Source: Hyphomicrobium sp.
GTDB lineage: Bacteria; Pseudomonadota; Alphaproteobacteria; Rhizobiales; Hyphomicrobiaceae
DNA length: 64,000 nucleotides
Direction of reading: 5' to 3'
Assembly: GCF_003987855.1 (NCBI RefSeq)
Contig: NZ_RXIZ01000009.1
Span: forward strand, 1-64,000
The position numbers were made by a program, and so were the translations under genes. Positions 1-9,261 of this stretch are shown in pieces (the stretch's first letter is position 1; each line of letters starts with the position of its first letter). The notes beneath the pieces were generated by a model that did not search any database, was not told the origin of the DNA, and saw nothing but the letters and a program-made list of their open reading frames with translations.

Positions 1-51
1 GAAGGCACGCCGGGCGGCGATATGCGCTTCGCCTACATCAAGTACGACTGA
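1..51 (+). CDS. C-terminal end of an unidentified gene (truncated by window edge)
   Basis: An open frame enters from the left edge and ends in TGA six bases before folK, with residues GDMRFAYIKYD at its end. The tight spacing suggests the same transcript as folK. Too little is visible to name a family. A pterin-pathway gene would fit the neighbour, but that is only a guess. Confidence 0.5.
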   Translation, partial: EGTPGGDMRFAYIKYD

Positions 52-57
52 CCGGCG

Positions 58-588
58 ATGAAGAAAAGTTCTGGCGCCGCTCCCGCCATCAGCGGATTTC
101 CGCCCGGTTGTGACGCCATTATCGCCCTTGGTACGAATATGGGCGACCGGGTTCTCAATATCGAACGGGCAATCGAGATCCTCGGTCGTGCCGGCGACAT
201 TGATGTCGTCAGCCGCTCGCGGCTCTATCGGACGGCGCCCTGGGGTGTCATCGATCAGGACTGGTTCGTGAATGCCTGCGTTGGTGTCAGAACGACGCTC
301 TCACCCCATGAGCTTCTCGGGCGCTGCCAGGCGGTTGAAAACGAGATGGGTCGCGTCCGAACGCGGCATTGGGGTCCGCGGATCATCGATGTCGATATTC
401 TCGCGATGGGCGCGAGCTGCATAAATCTGCCTGATCTTGTCGTGCCGCACCCGCTGATCGCGGAACGGAGCTTTGTCCTCGTTCCTTTGAGAGACATCGC
501 GCCGAACATCGCCTTAGACGGTCAAAGCATCGATGAGCTTTTAAAGGCGGTTGGCGGTGACGACGTGGTTCCACTCGATCATCGATAA
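58..588 (+). CDS. folK: 2-amino-4-hydroxy-6-hydroxymethyldihydropteridine pyrophosphokinase (HPPK)
   Basis: Transfers pyrophosphate from ATP to 6-hydroxymethyl-dihydropterin in cytosolic folate synthesis. The 176-residue protein has the family start AIIALGTNMGDR (about residues 20-31) and the signature RTRHWGPRIIDVDIL (101-115), which carries the Mg/ATP-binding aspartates. It is slightly longer than E. coli FolK because of an N-terminal extension of about 18 residues, so the exact start is less sure than the family. It follows an unidentified gene by six bases and ends just before a bidirectional terminator. In methylotrophs such genes can sit with tetrahydromethanopterin genes; the window does not show whether that is so here. 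Confidence 0.95.
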   Translation: MKKSSGAAPAISGFPPGCDAIIALGTNMGDRVLNIERAIEILGRAGDIDVVSRSRLYRTAPWGVIDQDWFVNACVGVRTTLSPHELLGRCQAVENEMGRVRTRHWGPRIIDVDILAMGASCINLPDLVVPHPLIAERSFVLVPLRDIAPNIALDGQSIDELLKAVGGDDVVPLDHR

Positions 589-590
589 AA

Positions 591-626
591 CAAAGCACCG
601 CGAAGATGATTCTTCGCGGTGCTTTG
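591..626. terminator. Perfect bidirectional intrinsic terminator between folK and cytochrome c
   Basis: A 16 bp perfect inverted repeat (591-606 pairs with 611-626) with a four-base loop lies between two convergent genes. Its A-rich left flank and T-rich stem ends give both strands terminator character. It starts two bases after the folK stop and 19 bases before the cytochrome stop. Confidence 0.92.
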
Positions 627-644
627 TATTGATATCAGATCGGC

Positions 645-1001
645 TTACTTCAGCGTTGCGAGATACGCGATAAGGTTGGCGCGATCCGTTGCATCCTTGA
701 TGCCGGGGAAGATCATCTTCGTGCCGGGAACGTCCTTGCTCGGACCCTGCAGCCACTTGTCCAAGGCTGCCTCGTCCCAGGTGATGCCCGACTTCTTCAG
801 AGCTTCTGAATAGTTGTAGTCAGCAACCGAAGCGGCCTTGCGGCCGACAATGCCGCCAAGGTGCGGGCCGACAGCGTTCTTGTCGACCTGATGGCATGCT
901 TTGCACTTGTTGAAGACCGTCTTGCCTGCTTCGGCATCGGCGGCCATGCCGACCGACGGAACAGCAGCGATCATCGCGATCGCCAGAACCCACTTGCGCA
1001 T
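645..1001 (-). CDS. Periplasmic class I c-type cytochrome (c2/c550-like)
   Basis: A soluble electron carrier of 118 residues. It has a Sec signal peptide (residues 1 to about 20, ending GMA), a haem site CKACH (33-37) and an axial methionine in VPGTKM (Met96). The start is the ATG preceded by a GGAAGG-type ribosome site; the frame stays open upstream but that stretch does not look like signal peptide. It sits directly downstream of pqqE on the same strand, 170 bases away. It may accept electrons from a PQQ dehydrogenase or serve general respiration; the sequence does not decide. It is shorter than and unlike the methanol dehydrogenase partner cytochrome cL. Confidence 0.93.
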   Translation of the reverse strand: MRKWVLAIAMIAAVPSVGMAADAEAGKTVFNKCKACHQVDKNAVGPHLGGIVGRKAASVADYNYSEALKKSGITWDEAALDKWLQGPSKDVPGTKMIFPGIKDATDRANLIAYLATLK

Positions 1002-1171
1002 TCTGATTTCCTTCCCGTTTCGCCTGAGCGATACTTGAAACGCAGCAACTCTTAGCTCAGCCGCAGGAAATTGGCATTTTTTTTCTGAACCGGACCAGAA
1101 CAGAATGCCGCACCGGCTAGGTCTTTGGTCGCTCTCTCCCGCACTGCACACGCAGTACTTTTTCTTAGAAA

Positions 1172-2332
1172 TTACTCAGCCGCGGGCGCTTTCGCGGGTG
1201 CCATACGCCGGTAGACAAATGGAGGCGGGGTCTGCTCGGCGCTTTCCTGTTCCGCCGCGGCTACGAAGGCGCCGTGATGCGGAGAAAGTTTGCACGCCGG
1301 GTCGGTATTGGCCGCATCGCCTGTGAACGCCATCGCCTGGCAGCGGCAACCGCCGAAATCGATCTCGGCGCGCGGGCAACTCCGGCAAGGTTCCTTCATC
1401 CAGCTCGTGCCGCGGTATTTCTGGAAAGCCTGGCCGTTGAGCCAGATGTCGGCCAGGGGACGATCCTTGACGTTGTCGAACACCAAGCCTGGAACCGACT
1501 CCGAGGCGTGGCAGGGGAGAACCCGGCCTTGCGGGGTGACGTTCATCACGCCGCGTCCCCAACCGCCCATGCAAGGCTTGGGTGTTTTGGCATAATAATC
1601 CGGAACCACGAAGTCGAAGACCATGACGCCCTTCAACCGTTCCTTGGCCGCCTCAACAATTTCGGCGCTCTTTAGAACTTGGGCGCGGGTCGGCATCAGC
1701 GCCGCACGGTTCTTCAGCGCCCACGCGTAATATTGGATGTTCGCGACCTCGATGCGGCCTGCACCCATTTCAACAGCAAATTCGATGATGTTCGGCAGGT
1801 TTTCGATGTTGAGGCGATGGATCGGCGCGTTGATGGTGAGCGGCATGTCGAACTCGCGCACCCACTTGCCCACTTCGCGCTTTTTCGCGAGCCCGTTCTT
1901 GTAGGCGGAGATCTTCTCTGCGTTCACGTCGTCGACGTCTTGGATCGACAGCTGTACGTGATCGAGACCAAGCTCTTTCAGACGCTTCAGCCGGTCGCGC
2001 GTGAGGGTGACGCCTGCGGTGATGAGGTTGGTGTAAAGACCGACTTTGGCTGCAACTTCGACAATGTCCTCCAGGTCTTTGCGAACCGTGGGCTCACCCC
2101 CGGAAAGATGGATCTGCAGGATGCCAAGGTCTGCGGCTTGGCGCATCACATCCTGCCACTGCTCGGTGGTCAGCTCGCTGTTGACGCGGTCAAGTTCGAG
2201 AGGGTTGGAGCAATACGGGCATTGGAGCGGGCAGCGATGCGTCAGCTCCGCAAGCAGACCGACCGGCGCGCGAGCGCACGCTTCGACAACCGGCTTTTCG
2301 GAGAATTGCTCCATCGGCGCTATTTCGTTCAT
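1172..2332 (-). CDS. pqqE: PqqA peptide cyclase, radical SAM enzyme PqqE
   Basis: Forms the carbon-carbon bond between the conserved Glu and Tyr of the PqqA peptide, working with PqqD. The radical SAM cluster is CX3CX2C (Cys34, Cys38, Cys41 in [11 protein letters not shown]). A cysteine-rich SPASM-type C-terminus (CMGGW, CHASES, CRSCP, GGCRCQ) holds the auxiliary clusters. The ATG chosen has GGAG eight bases upstream and gives 386 residues, near the family length. An in-frame TTG at 2365 overlapping the pqqD stop is the alternative. Last gene of pqqABCDE. Confidence 0.96.
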   Translation of the reverse strand: MNEIAPMEQFSEKPVVEACARAPVGLLAELTHRCPLQCPYCSNPLELDRVNSELTTEQWQDVMRQAADLGILQIHLSGGEPTVRKDLEDIVEVAAKVGLYTNLITAGVTLTRDRLKRLKELGLDHVQLSIQDVDDVNAEKISAYKNGLAKKREVGKWVREFDMPLTINAPIHRLNIENLPNIIEFAVEMGAGRIEVANIQYYAWALKNRAALMPTRAQVLKSAEIVEAAKERLKGVMVFDFVVPDYYAKTPKPCMGGWGRGVMNVTPQGRVLPCHASESVPGLVFDNVKDRPLADIWLNGQAFQKYRGTSWMKEPCRSCPRAEIDFGGCRCQAMAFTGDAANTDPACKLSPHHGAFVAAAEQESAEQTPPPFVYRRMAPAKAPAAE

Positions 2333-2361
2333 GACGTCAGCTCCGTTGATCCCGGTTTTCC

Positions 2362-2667
2362 TCAAGCGGCTTTGACAACGCCTTTGTCCGAAAGCTCTTG
2401 AAGCATTGATATCGTGTCGTTCAGTATTTCTTGCAGTGGCGCGTTGTAGTCTTTCGCAAGATCAGTGGCGATCTGCTCGACCGAAGTGACGCCGTCACAA
2501 CGCTTGAGAATCTCGATGGCGATGGGATCCGGCTCGAACACGCGCTCCGGCGCAAGGACGTGCCAACGGCCGCGGCCTGGATCGTGTCTGAGCTTTATGT
2601 GGGTAGGAAGTGCCGGTTTTGAAGCCGGCACGATGATCACACGTGTGCGAGTTGTGTCGCTGCTCAT
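2362..2667 (-). CDS. pqqD: PQQ biosynthesis peptide chaperone PqqD
   Basis: A 101-residue PqqD that binds the PqqA peptide and presents it to PqqE. It is one winged-helix-like domain, with the family segment [24 protein letters not shown] shown here only by its ends RHDPGR and DPIA. It starts three bases after pqqC ends and its stop lies next to the pqqE start, so the genes are translationally linked. In some methylotrophs pqqC and pqqD are fused; here they are separate. Confidence 0.95.
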   Translation of the reverse strand: MSSDTTRTRVIIVPASKPALPTHIKLRHDPGRGRWHVLAPERVFEPDPIAIEILKRCDGVTSVEQIATDLAKDYNAPLQEILNDTISMLQELSDKGVVKAA

Positions 2668-2670
2668 GCC

Positions 2671-3447
2671 TCAAGCCTCGGGCCGGAATGCGCCGGGCGG
2701 CACGTGGCCGTCGACGTAGGCATGATAGAGCGCATCAAGCTGAACCCAAAGCACGTTGCACTTGAAGCGGACAGCATCAACGCATGCTTCCTGTTCCTCG
2801 CGCGTCTTGGCGTTCTGCAAGACGTATTGCAAAGCGAAGTCCGCGTCACGCGGCGCCTGCGTGAGGCGGCGTTTGAAATAGGCCATCACCTTGTCATCGA
2901 TGAAGTCATAGTTTTCCAGCATCCCCGAGATCCGCTCTTTATGGATCTTTGGGGCGAAAAGCTCTGTCAACGAGGACGCCACAGCGATCGTCAGCGGCTG
3001 CTCACGAACGAACGTGACGTAGGATTCTACCGCAAAGACCGTAGCTGGAAGAGCACCACGCCGCGAGATGACATAGTCGCGATCGAGGCCGAGGCCATCG
3101 GTCAAAACAAGCCAACGTTCGATGCCGCCCTGCTCGTCAGGAAGGAGACCGTCGTGATCGAGGATGCGGTGCGTCCACTCGCGCCGAAGCTCGCGATCGT
3201 AAACGCGGCTGATGAGGGCCGCGTCCTTGCGCGGAACGGCGGATTGATAGCAAAACCGATTGAGCGCCCAGGCTTGCACCTGACCCTTATTGAGCTTGCC
3301 CCCGTGCAGCATGTGATGAAACGGGTGCAGATCGTGGTAGCGCTCCGGGCCAACAGCGCGAAGAGCGGCTTCAAATTCGGATGTCGACATCGGCGGCTCG
3401 TTGCCGCGACGTTCAGCGGTTTTCTTTTCAAGGCTTACCGGATTCAT
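2671..3447 (-). CDS. pqqC: Pyrroloquinoline-quinone synthase PqqC
   Basis: A cofactorless oxidase that carries out the final ring closure and eight-electron oxidation giving PQQ. The 258-residue all-helical protein (TenA/haem-oxygenase-like fold) shows HPFHHMLHGGKL and NRFCYQSAVPRKDAAL near the N-terminus, both typical of PqqC, and active-site histidines through the chain. The start ATG overlaps the pqqB stop (ATGA) and has GGAGGT seven bases upstream. A longer frame exists, but this start is clearly better. Confidence 0.97.
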   Translation of the reverse strand: MNPVSLEKKTAERRGNEPPMSTSEFEAALRAVGPERYHDLHPFHHMLHGGKLNKGQVQAWALNRFCYQSAVPRKDAALISRVYDRELRREWTHRILDHDGLLPDEQGGIERWLVLTDGLGLDRDYVISRRGALPATVFAVESYVTFVREQPLTIAVASSLTELFAPKIHKERISGMLENYDFIDDKVMAYFKRRLTQAPRDADFALQYVLQNAKTREEQEACVDAVRFKCNVLWVQLDALYHAYVDGHVPPGAFRPEA

Positions 3448-4376
3448 AGGCGGACCTCCATGCCGTCGAAGCCGACTTCCCAACCGGATGCTTCAACGAC
3501 TTTACGGGCTTCTGAGTTTTCGTCCAGGATTGGGTTAGAATTGTTGATGTGGACGTAAATCCGTCGTTTCACGTTGAGGCTGCTCAAAGCGGCAATCGAG
3601 CCATCCGGTCCCGAGACGGAGATATGACCCATTCGCTTGCCCGTTTTATTCAACAAGCCTTGGGTCAGCATTTCGTCATCGGTAAACAGCGTGCCGTCCA
3701 AAAAGATCAAGTCGGCGCCTCGGATCTTATCCGCCAGCGGTGGATCAATCTCTGCCACGCCGGGGATGTAGAAGAATGCTTTGCCGGTTTTTGAATCGGT
3801 GACTTTCAGGCCGATCGTATCGCCGTCGCGGCTTCCGAAATTGTTGTCCGCGCCGCCCTTCTCGAGAAACAGTGCAATCTTCCCTGGTACAGCGAAGGCC
3901 TCGACGATCAATCCGAGATCCGTTCCTGCTCCTTCAAGTCGTGTCGGCTTGTCGAGTTCGAACACCGTGCGCTTGACCGTGTCGGCCGCAAGGACATCGA
4001 AAATCGAATTGGAGTTGAGCGTCGCAAGCACGCGGTCGGACGCATAAATCGTGAAGGGCTGGCCTTCCCGCAAGCTCAATAGGCCGGTGATGTGATCGAC
4101 GTCGGCATTCGTCACGACGACCGCCTTGATAGGAGAGGCGCGTAACGGCCCAGAGCGAGCGGGTTGCAGTTCGGGCGTCTCGTTGATCTGCTGGCGAATG
4201 TCGGGAGATGCGTTGAGCAAGACCCAGTCGTCGCCGTTTGCGCTGACGGCGAGAGAGGATTGCAGCCGAGGCTTGTATCCCGCTTCTCCAGCCCTGACCC
4301 GGGATGAGTGGAAGCCGTTGCAATTCCATTGCGGAAATCCACCCCCAGCGGCGGATCCGAGCACTTTTATGATCAT
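3444..4376 (-). CDS. pqqB: PQQ biosynthesis protein PqqB (metallo-beta-lactamase fold)
   Basis: A 310-residue metallo-beta-lactamase-fold protein reported to hydroxylate the PqqA-derived Tyr during PQQ synthesis. The N-terminus VLGSAAGGGFPQWNCNC-like region (written here VLGSAAGGGFPQWNCN) is diagnostic. The metal site is TNADVDHITGLL, a variant of the HxHxDH motif seen in this family. It lies 145 bases after pqqA, behind a stable hairpin that may lower its expression relative to pqqA. Confidence 0.96.
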   Translation of the reverse strand: MIIKVLGSAAGGGFPQWNCNGFHSSRVRAGEAGYKPRLQSSLAVSANGDDWVLLNASPDIRQQINETPELQPARSGPLRASPIKAVVVTNADVDHITGLLSLREGQPFTIYASDRVLATLNSNSIFDVLAADTVKRTVFELDKPTRLEGAGTDLGLIVEAFAVPGKIALFLEKGGADNNFGSRDGDTIGLKVTDSKTGKAFFYIPGVAEIDPPLADKIRGADLIFLDGTLFTDDEMLTQGLLNKTGKRMGHISVSGPDGSIAALSSLNVKRRIYVHINNSNPILDENSEARKVVEASGWEVGFDGMEVRL

Positions 4377-4449
4377 TGATGCTGAACTTGGTTACGCCGG
4401 CTGGTCGCCGAAGCCGGCAGCGCTCTCATGCTTGGAGAGCATACAGCTA

Positions 4450-4478
4450 CGGCGGCCGATCATTCCAATCGACCGCCG
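4450..4478 (-). promoter_or_regulatory. Hairpin between pqqA and pqqB
   Basis: An 11 bp stem with one mismatch (4450-4460 with 4468-4478, seven-base loop) lies in the 145-base gap. A second small stem (4422-4427 with 4435-4440) is closer to pqqB. No T-run follows, so this is more likely an mRNA-stabilising or partial attenuation structure than a full terminator. In other bacteria pqqA is made in excess over downstream pqq products. Confidence 0.5.
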
Positions 4479-4521
4479 CGCCGCTATCTCACAAGTCCTG
4501 CGAGATCAGTGACATCACCGG

Positions 4522-4611
4522 TTAGATGAGGTCGATCTCAGCCGGAAGGTAGCTCGTAACTTCGAGGCCGACTTCCTGCTCGCGAACTTCGGGCTTCGTC
4601 CAAGTCTTCAT
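4522..4611 (-). CDS. pqqA: PQQ precursor peptide PqqA
   Basis: A 29-residue ribosomal peptide that supplies the Glu and Tyr backbone of PQQ. Translation gives MKTWTKPEVREQEVGLEV then TSYLPAEIDLI, with the conserved E-x3-Y pair at Glu17 and Tyr21. A strong GGAGG lies seven bases before the ATG. It is the first gene of the minus-strand pqqABCDE operon, with about 580 bases of non-coding sequence upstream. Confidence 0.97.
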   Translation of the reverse strand: MKTWTKPEVREQEVGLEVTSYLPAEIDLI

Positions 4612-5188
4612 GGTGTTTCCTCCAAGCGGTAAACTGCTTTCCTACCTTGCAGACCCCGCCGAGGGCCCACTCAATTGGTGCAGGCACTTATGTTTTGTGC
4701 CGACCCAATCTGCGGATCGTCCTTTCAAAGTCAAGGCTCGAAACCGCTGTCGAGCGCTAAGAAGCACGTTCGCAGAGTTCTTTTCAAATCAAGGCCTTTC
4801 ACGTCTGCGTGTGGGCCTGATCCAACCCAGGCACTGAGCACCTGCGAGACGAGCCCACCGGGCATGGGCGATCATAGCGGCGCGCCGGGTCCAGCGATAT
4901 TCGACCGGCCATGTGTCGCTTTGTCTAGTATATTAGAAGATAATTCTTATTTTTGGGTAGGATGCCGCAGGTCAGTAGAAAATTGTTCTAAAATAAACTA
5001 AGAACCATCCCAGCGAGCGACTGGTGCTCGCTTCCCAGTGGCATCGGGTCGGCTTTATTAGGAAATACCCGTTAGCGAGTTCAGAGCAGCCGCCACTCTC
5101 TGACTAATTTAGGCTTTTCCCGGATACTAAGGCGCGCTAGGTCGACGCCTTGGGCGCCGGATGGCGAAGCCCGACGAGGAGATCTTTC
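4612..5188. promoter_or_regulatory. Divergent regulatory region between pqqA and cysJ, with paired inverted repeats
   Basis: This 577-base stretch holds no convincing gene. Its middle (about 4920-5000) is strikingly AT-rich for this genome. It carries two related palindromes of form TAGAA-N5-TTCT(A/T), at 4934-4948 and 4976-4990, exactly 42 bases apart, and another half-site pair (TCTA...TAGA) at 4924-4937. A 7 bp hairpin lies at 5012-5032. These look like operator half-sites for a dimeric regulator of pqqA, cysJI or both; the protein is unknown. Confidence 0.5.
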
Positions 5189-6973
5189 GTGACCGCGACC
5201 CCGCTGCTTCCGCGCAACGCGCCGTTTTTGCCGGAAGAGATCGAGATGCTGAACAAGGTGGTTGCGCGGACAACTCCGCAGCAACGCTCTTGGTTGGCGG
5301 GTTTTTTTGCTGGTTTTGAAGCTGCGCAGGGTGGCGGGCTCGCTCAGGCGGTCCCGACGGCGAAGCCGCGGGCGCCATTGACGATCCTTTACGCGAGTGA
5401 GAGCGGCAACTCGGAGGCTCTCGCAAACAAAGCGAAGAAGATTGCCCAGAAGCACGGTTTGGACGCCAAGGTCTTCGATATGGCGGACGCCGACATGGCG
5501 TTGCTCGCCAAAGCCAAGAACATTGTCGTATTCGCCGCGACGTGGGGCGAGGGTGATCCCCCCTCGCGCGCGGTCGACTTCTATCAAACCCTCTTGAGTG
5601 ACGCTGCGCCTCGGATCGATGGCGTGCGCTTCGCGGTGCTGGCGCTGGGCGATACGGCGTATGCGCAGTTCTGCGCTGTTGGGCGCGCAATCGATGCCCG
5701 GCTTGAAGAACTTGGGGGCGTTCGCGCTTTCGATCGCGCCGATCTCGATCTCGATTACGCGAAGCAGGCCGCTGACTGGACCGACAAGGCGCTCGGTAAA
5801 CTTGCTCCCAAGGACGAGCAAGGTGCAGGCGGCACGGTGGTCCACGTCGACTTTGGTGCCGCTGCTCCTCAGACGGACGACGACGAGCCCAAGTATACTG
5901 CCGAGCATCCGCTCGAAGCAGAAATTTCGACCCTCATCAATCTCAACGGCACCGGATCGACGCGCGAGACCTGGCATGCCGAGTTCACGTTCGACGATCC
6001 CGCGTTCACGTATCAACCAGGCGATGCAATCGGCATGTATCCGGAAAACGATCCGGCGCTTGTCGATGAACTATTGCAAACGGTCGGCCTCGGATCGGAC
6101 GCAGCGCTGCTTCTCAAGCTGCAGAAGTCCTACGATGTGACGACGCTTTCGCGATCGTTCGTCGAAAACTATGCCAAGCTTACGGGGCGCTCGGATGCCA
6201 AGGCGCTTCTTGAAGGTGAAGCGTACCCGAAATTCGCAGCCGACCGGCAGCTCATTGATTTCTTCGCGACCTATCCGGAGAAGCTCACGGCCGAGCAGCT
6301 GACAGGTCTTCTGCGTCCGCTTCCCGGGCGGCTTTACTCAGTCGCCTCGAGCCTCAAAGCGCATCCGGGAGAAGCACATCTTCTCGTTGGCGCCGTGCGC
6401 TGGCAATCGCACGGCCGCGTCCGCAAGGGCGTGTCTTCGACGTTCCTTGGAGAGCGCCGGAAGGCTGGTCAAACGGCGCGCATCTACGTCAAGCCGAACC
6501 GCCACTATCGTCTGCCGCCGGATGGCCACACGCCGATCATCATGATCGGTGCGGGCACCGGAATTGCCCCGTATCGCGCTTTTATCGAGGAGCGCGTCGC
6601 CGATGGAGCCAAGGGCAAGAGCTGGTTGTTTTTCGGCGAGCGGAACTTCACCAACGACTTCCTCTATCAGCTCGAGTGGCAAGAGTATCTGGAATCGGGT
6701 GATCTCACGCGGATCGACGTCGCCTTCTCTCGCGATCAGCCGGAGAAGATTTATGTGCAGCATCGACTCTGGGAGCGTCGCGATGACTTGCGCGCTTGGT
6801 TGGAGGAGGGCGCGCACATCTATGTTTGCGGCGACGAGCAGGGTATGGCCAAGGACGTCGACCAGATGCTGGTCAAGATCCTCGCCGAGCCGCTCAAAGG
6901 CGATGAAGACGCCGGGCGCGCGAAGCTCAAGGAATTGACTAAGGCCGGCCGCTATCAGCGCGACGTCTACTGA
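5189..6973 (+). CDS. cysJ: Assimilatory sulfite reductase flavoprotein, alpha subunit
   Basis: Passes NADPH electrons through FAD and FMN to CysI for reduction of sulfite to sulfide. In order: flavodoxin/FMN domain (about 50-190, TILYASESGNSEALA and TWGEGDPPS), a connecting FAD domain (RLYSVASS near 380), and an NADPH-binding domain (MIGAGTGIAPYRAF near 451), ending RYQRDVY as in CysJ. The GTG start has GAGGAGA seven bases upstream and gives 594 residues, matching E. coli CysJ (599). cysI follows after 50 bases. Confidence 0.95.
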   Translation: MTATPLLPRNAPFLPEEIEMLNKVVARTTPQQRSWLAGFFAGFEAAQGGGLAQAVPTAKPRAPLTILYASESGNSEALANKAKKIAQKHGLDAKVFDMADADMALLAKAKNIVVFAATWGEGDPPSRAVDFYQTLLSDAAPRIDGVRFAVLALGDTAYAQFCAVGRAIDARLEELGGVRAFDRADLDLDYAKQAADWTDKALGKLAPKDEQGAGGTVVHVDFGAAAPQTDDDEPKYTAEHPLEAEISTLINLNGTGSTRETWHAEFTFDDPAFTYQPGDAIGMYPENDPALVDELLQTVGLGSDAALLLKLQKSYDVTTLSRSFVENYAKLTGRSDAKALLEGEAYPKFAADRQLIDFFATYPEKLTAEQLTGLLRPLPGRLYSVASSLKAHPGEAHLLVGAVRWQSHGRVRKGVSSTFLGERRKAGQTARIYVKPNRHYRLPPDGHTPIIMIGAGTGIAPYRAFIEERVADGAKGKSWLFFGERNFTNDFLYQLEWQEYLESGDLTRIDVAFSRDQPEKIYVQHRLWERRDDLRAWLEEGAHIYVCGDEQGMAKDVDQMLVKILAEPLKGDEDAGRAKLKELTKAGRYQRDVY

Positions 6974-7023
6974 TTGAAATTCTCCCGCCGCCGAAGTTGC
7001 GCGACGGGACCGGGAACACAGCA

Positions 7024-8757
7024 ATGACCGATAAGCGCTCGAAGAACGAGTTCATCAAGGAACAAAGCCACCAGCTGCGCGGCACGCTCGCCGAAGGCCT
7101 GAAGAAAGTCGAGACCGGCGCGATCGCCGAAGACGATCAGCAGCTCATCAAATTTCACGGCTCCTACATCCAGGACGATCGCGACGTTCGAGGTGAAAGG
7201 TCCAAGAAGAAGCTCGAGAAGGCGTATGCCTTCATGATCCGTCTGCGTATTCCGGGAGGGTACCTGGGCGCCAAGCAATGGATCGGGCTCGACAACATTG
7301 CCAGCACCTACGCCAACGGTTCGATGCGCTTGACGACCCGGGAAACGTTCCAGTTTCACGGTGTCATCAAATCCAACCTGAAGCGCACGATGCAGGCGTT
7401 CAATGACATTTGTCTCGATACGCTCGCTGCGTGCGGCGACGTCAATCGCAACGTCATGACGGCCGCCAATCCTGATCTCTCAAAGGCGCATCGGCAGGCC
7501 TATGATCTCGGCAAAGCGATCAGCGAGCACTTGCTGCCCAGGACTGGCGCCTACCACGAGATCTGGCTCGACGGCGAAAAGGTCGAAGACAGGTCGGGCC
7601 CGGCGAAGAAGGATGAAGAGCCGATCTACGGCGTCCATTACCTGCCACGCAAATTCAAAGTCGTCGTCGCCGTGCCACCGGACAACGATGTCGACATCTA
7701 TGCCCACGATCTCGGGTATATCGCGATCATCGAAAAGGGCGAGCTCGTCGGCTGGAATGTCACGGTCGGTGGCGGCATGGGCATGACCCACGGCGACACG
7801 AATACCTTCCCGCGGGCAGCCGATCTCTTGGGCTTTTGCACGCCTGAGCAGGCCATAAAGGTCGCCGAAACGGTCGTGACGGTTCAACGCGACTGGGGAA
7901 ATCGCGAGAATCGGGCGCGTGCCCGACTGAAGTATACGATCGAAGATCGAGGTCTCGATAATTTCCGTGCCGAGGTCGAGAAGCGCGCCGGCTTCGCGTT
8001 AGGCCAGCCGAAGCCATTCAATTTCACGAGCACCGGCGACAGGATCGGATGGCGTCAGACGATCGACGGAAAGAAGTCTGCCGACAAGCCGTGGCACTTG
8101 ACATTGTTCGTAGAGAACGGACGCATCAAGGATCGTCCGGGCTACACGCTGCGAACGGCCCTTCGCGAGATCGCCGATCTCGGCATTTGCGACTTCGTAT
8201 GCACGGCAAACCAGAACGTCATCCTTGCGAACGTGGCTGCGAAATCCAAGGCGAAGATTGAGAGCATCCTGAAGAAGCATGGGATCGCGCTTGATGTTTC
8301 GTCGGGCCTGCGTCGCAACGCGATGGCCTGCGTCGCCTTGCCGACGTGCGGACTGGCCTTGGCCGAAAGCGAGCGGTTCCTTCCCGATCTTGTGACGGCT
8401 CTGGAAGATAGCCTGGATCGAGCTGGCTTGACGCAAGACGACATCGTCATCCGCATGACCGGTTGCCCTAACGGCTGTGCGCGGCCTTATCTCGCCGAGA
8501 TCGGCTTGGTCGGCCGTAACCCCGGCCTTTACAACCTCTATCTGGGTGCAGCGTTCAATGGCTCCCGCCTGTCGAAGCTATACGCACAGGACATCGACAA
8601 GCAGCGCATAGTTTCGCTTTTGGAGCCGATCTTCATCAACTATGCGAAGACGCGGAAAGAGGGCGAGCGCTTCGGGGATTTCACCATCCGTTCGGGGTAC
8701 GTGAACGCGACGCTGGCCGGCAACCAGTTTCACGCCGACATCAAGCTGGCCCAATAG
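7024..8757 (+). CDS. cysI: Assimilatory sulfite reductase hemoprotein, beta subunit
   Basis: Catalyses the six-electron reduction of sulfite to sulfide on coupled sirohaem and [4Fe-4S]. The 577-residue protein has the cluster cysteines Cys436, Cys442, Cys481 and Cys485 (C-X5-C-X38-C-X3-C, within CVALPTCGLAL and TGCPNGCARPY). Arg and Lys sulfite-binding segments such as GSMRLTTRETFQFHG are present. It forms an operon with cysJ. An upstream in-frame start exists (6997), but the ATG with GGGAA upstream is preferred. The overall pattern fits NADPH-dependent CysI rather than ferredoxin-dependent Sir because cysJ is adjacent. Confidence 0.96.
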   Translation: MTDKRSKNEFIKEQSHQLRGTLAEGLKKVETGAIAEDDQQLIKFHGSYIQDDRDVRGERSKKKLEKAYAFMIRLRIPGGYLGAKQWIGLDNIASTYANGSMRLTTRETFQFHGVIKSNLKRTMQAFNDICLDTLAACGDVNRNVMTAANPDLSKAHRQAYDLGKAISEHLLPRTGAYHEIWLDGEKVEDRSGPAKKDEEPIYGVHYLPRKFKVVVAVPPDNDVDIYAHDLGYIAIIEKGELVGWNVTVGGGMGMTHGDTNTFPRAADLLGFCTPEQAIKVAETVVTVQRDWGNRENRARARLKYTIEDRGLDNFRAEVEKRAGFALGQPKPFNFTSTGDRIGWRQTIDGKKSADKPWHLTLFVENGRIKDRPGYTLRTALREIADLGICDFVCTANQNVILANVAAKSKAKIESILKKHGIALDVSSGLRRNAMACVALPTCGLALAESERFLPDLVTALEDSLDRAGLTQDDIVIRMTGCPNGCARPYLAEIGLVGRNPGLYNLYLGAAFNGSRLSKLYAQDIDKQRIVSLLEPIFINYAKTRKEGERFGDFTIRSGYVNATLAGNQFHADIKLAQ

Positions 8758-8766
8758 CCCCGGCTG

Positions 8767-9261
8767 TCAGGATTCTTCCGCCTCGGCCTTGCTCGGTGCG
8801 CTTTCGCGATAAAAGACCGGAACCTCGATCAGCCTGAAGAATGCCGACAACCGCGCAGCGTCATGGAATTGCTCCATGCGTGAAATCTGCAGGCCGCGAA
8901 ACATGATTATCTGCCGATACGTTGCCGACAGCGTTTGGCCTGTTTCGCGATCGGTCAGAAAATAGGAGACGCGTGACCGGCCTATGCCCGAATGGAATTG
9001 AAAGCTCTCAAGCACCGCCATGCCGCTGACTTTCGAGGCGATGCCGCGGAGAAACGTTTCCATCTCCGACTTGCCATGGATCACCAATGGCGGAGCTGAC
9101 GCTTGCTCCGCATTTCTTTGAAACCAGATATCGTCGGCATATGTGCGAAGGACTGCATCGATGTCGCCCGCGCTCCAGGCTCGGTGCGCCTCGTCGACGA
9201 CCGCTTTGGCTGTCTCGTAGTTCAGCGGCATGCGTTTCTCGGGTGTAAGCGGACCCTCCAT
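8767..9261 (-). CDS. NTF2-like (SnoaL/ketosteroid isomerase fold) protein
   Basis: A 164-residue protein of the nuclear-transport-factor-2-like superfamily, with the usual N-terminal helix pattern (AHRAWSAGDIDAVLRTYADDI) and a cone-shaped beta sheet following. Such proteins bind small hydrophobic ligands or act as isomerases; no catalytic residue set is recognisable, so no reaction is assigned. It is convergent with cysI, nine bases away. The ATG at 9261 has an AAGG site; an internal ATG at 9231 is the alternative start. Confidence 0.75.
   Translation of the reverse strand: MEGPLTPEKRMPLNYETAKAVVDEAHRAWSAGDIDAVLRTYADDIWFQRNAEQASAPPLVIHGKSEMETFLRGIASKVSGMAVLESFQFHSGIGRSRVSYFLTDRETGQTLSATYRQIIMFRGLQISRMEQFHDAARLSAFFRLIEVPVFYRESAPSKAEAEES

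Noticed and set aside
5081-6016. Long open frame antisense to cysJ
   Set aside because: It lies opposite a clear flavoprotein with full motifs, is Arg-rich and has no ribosome site or family pattern.
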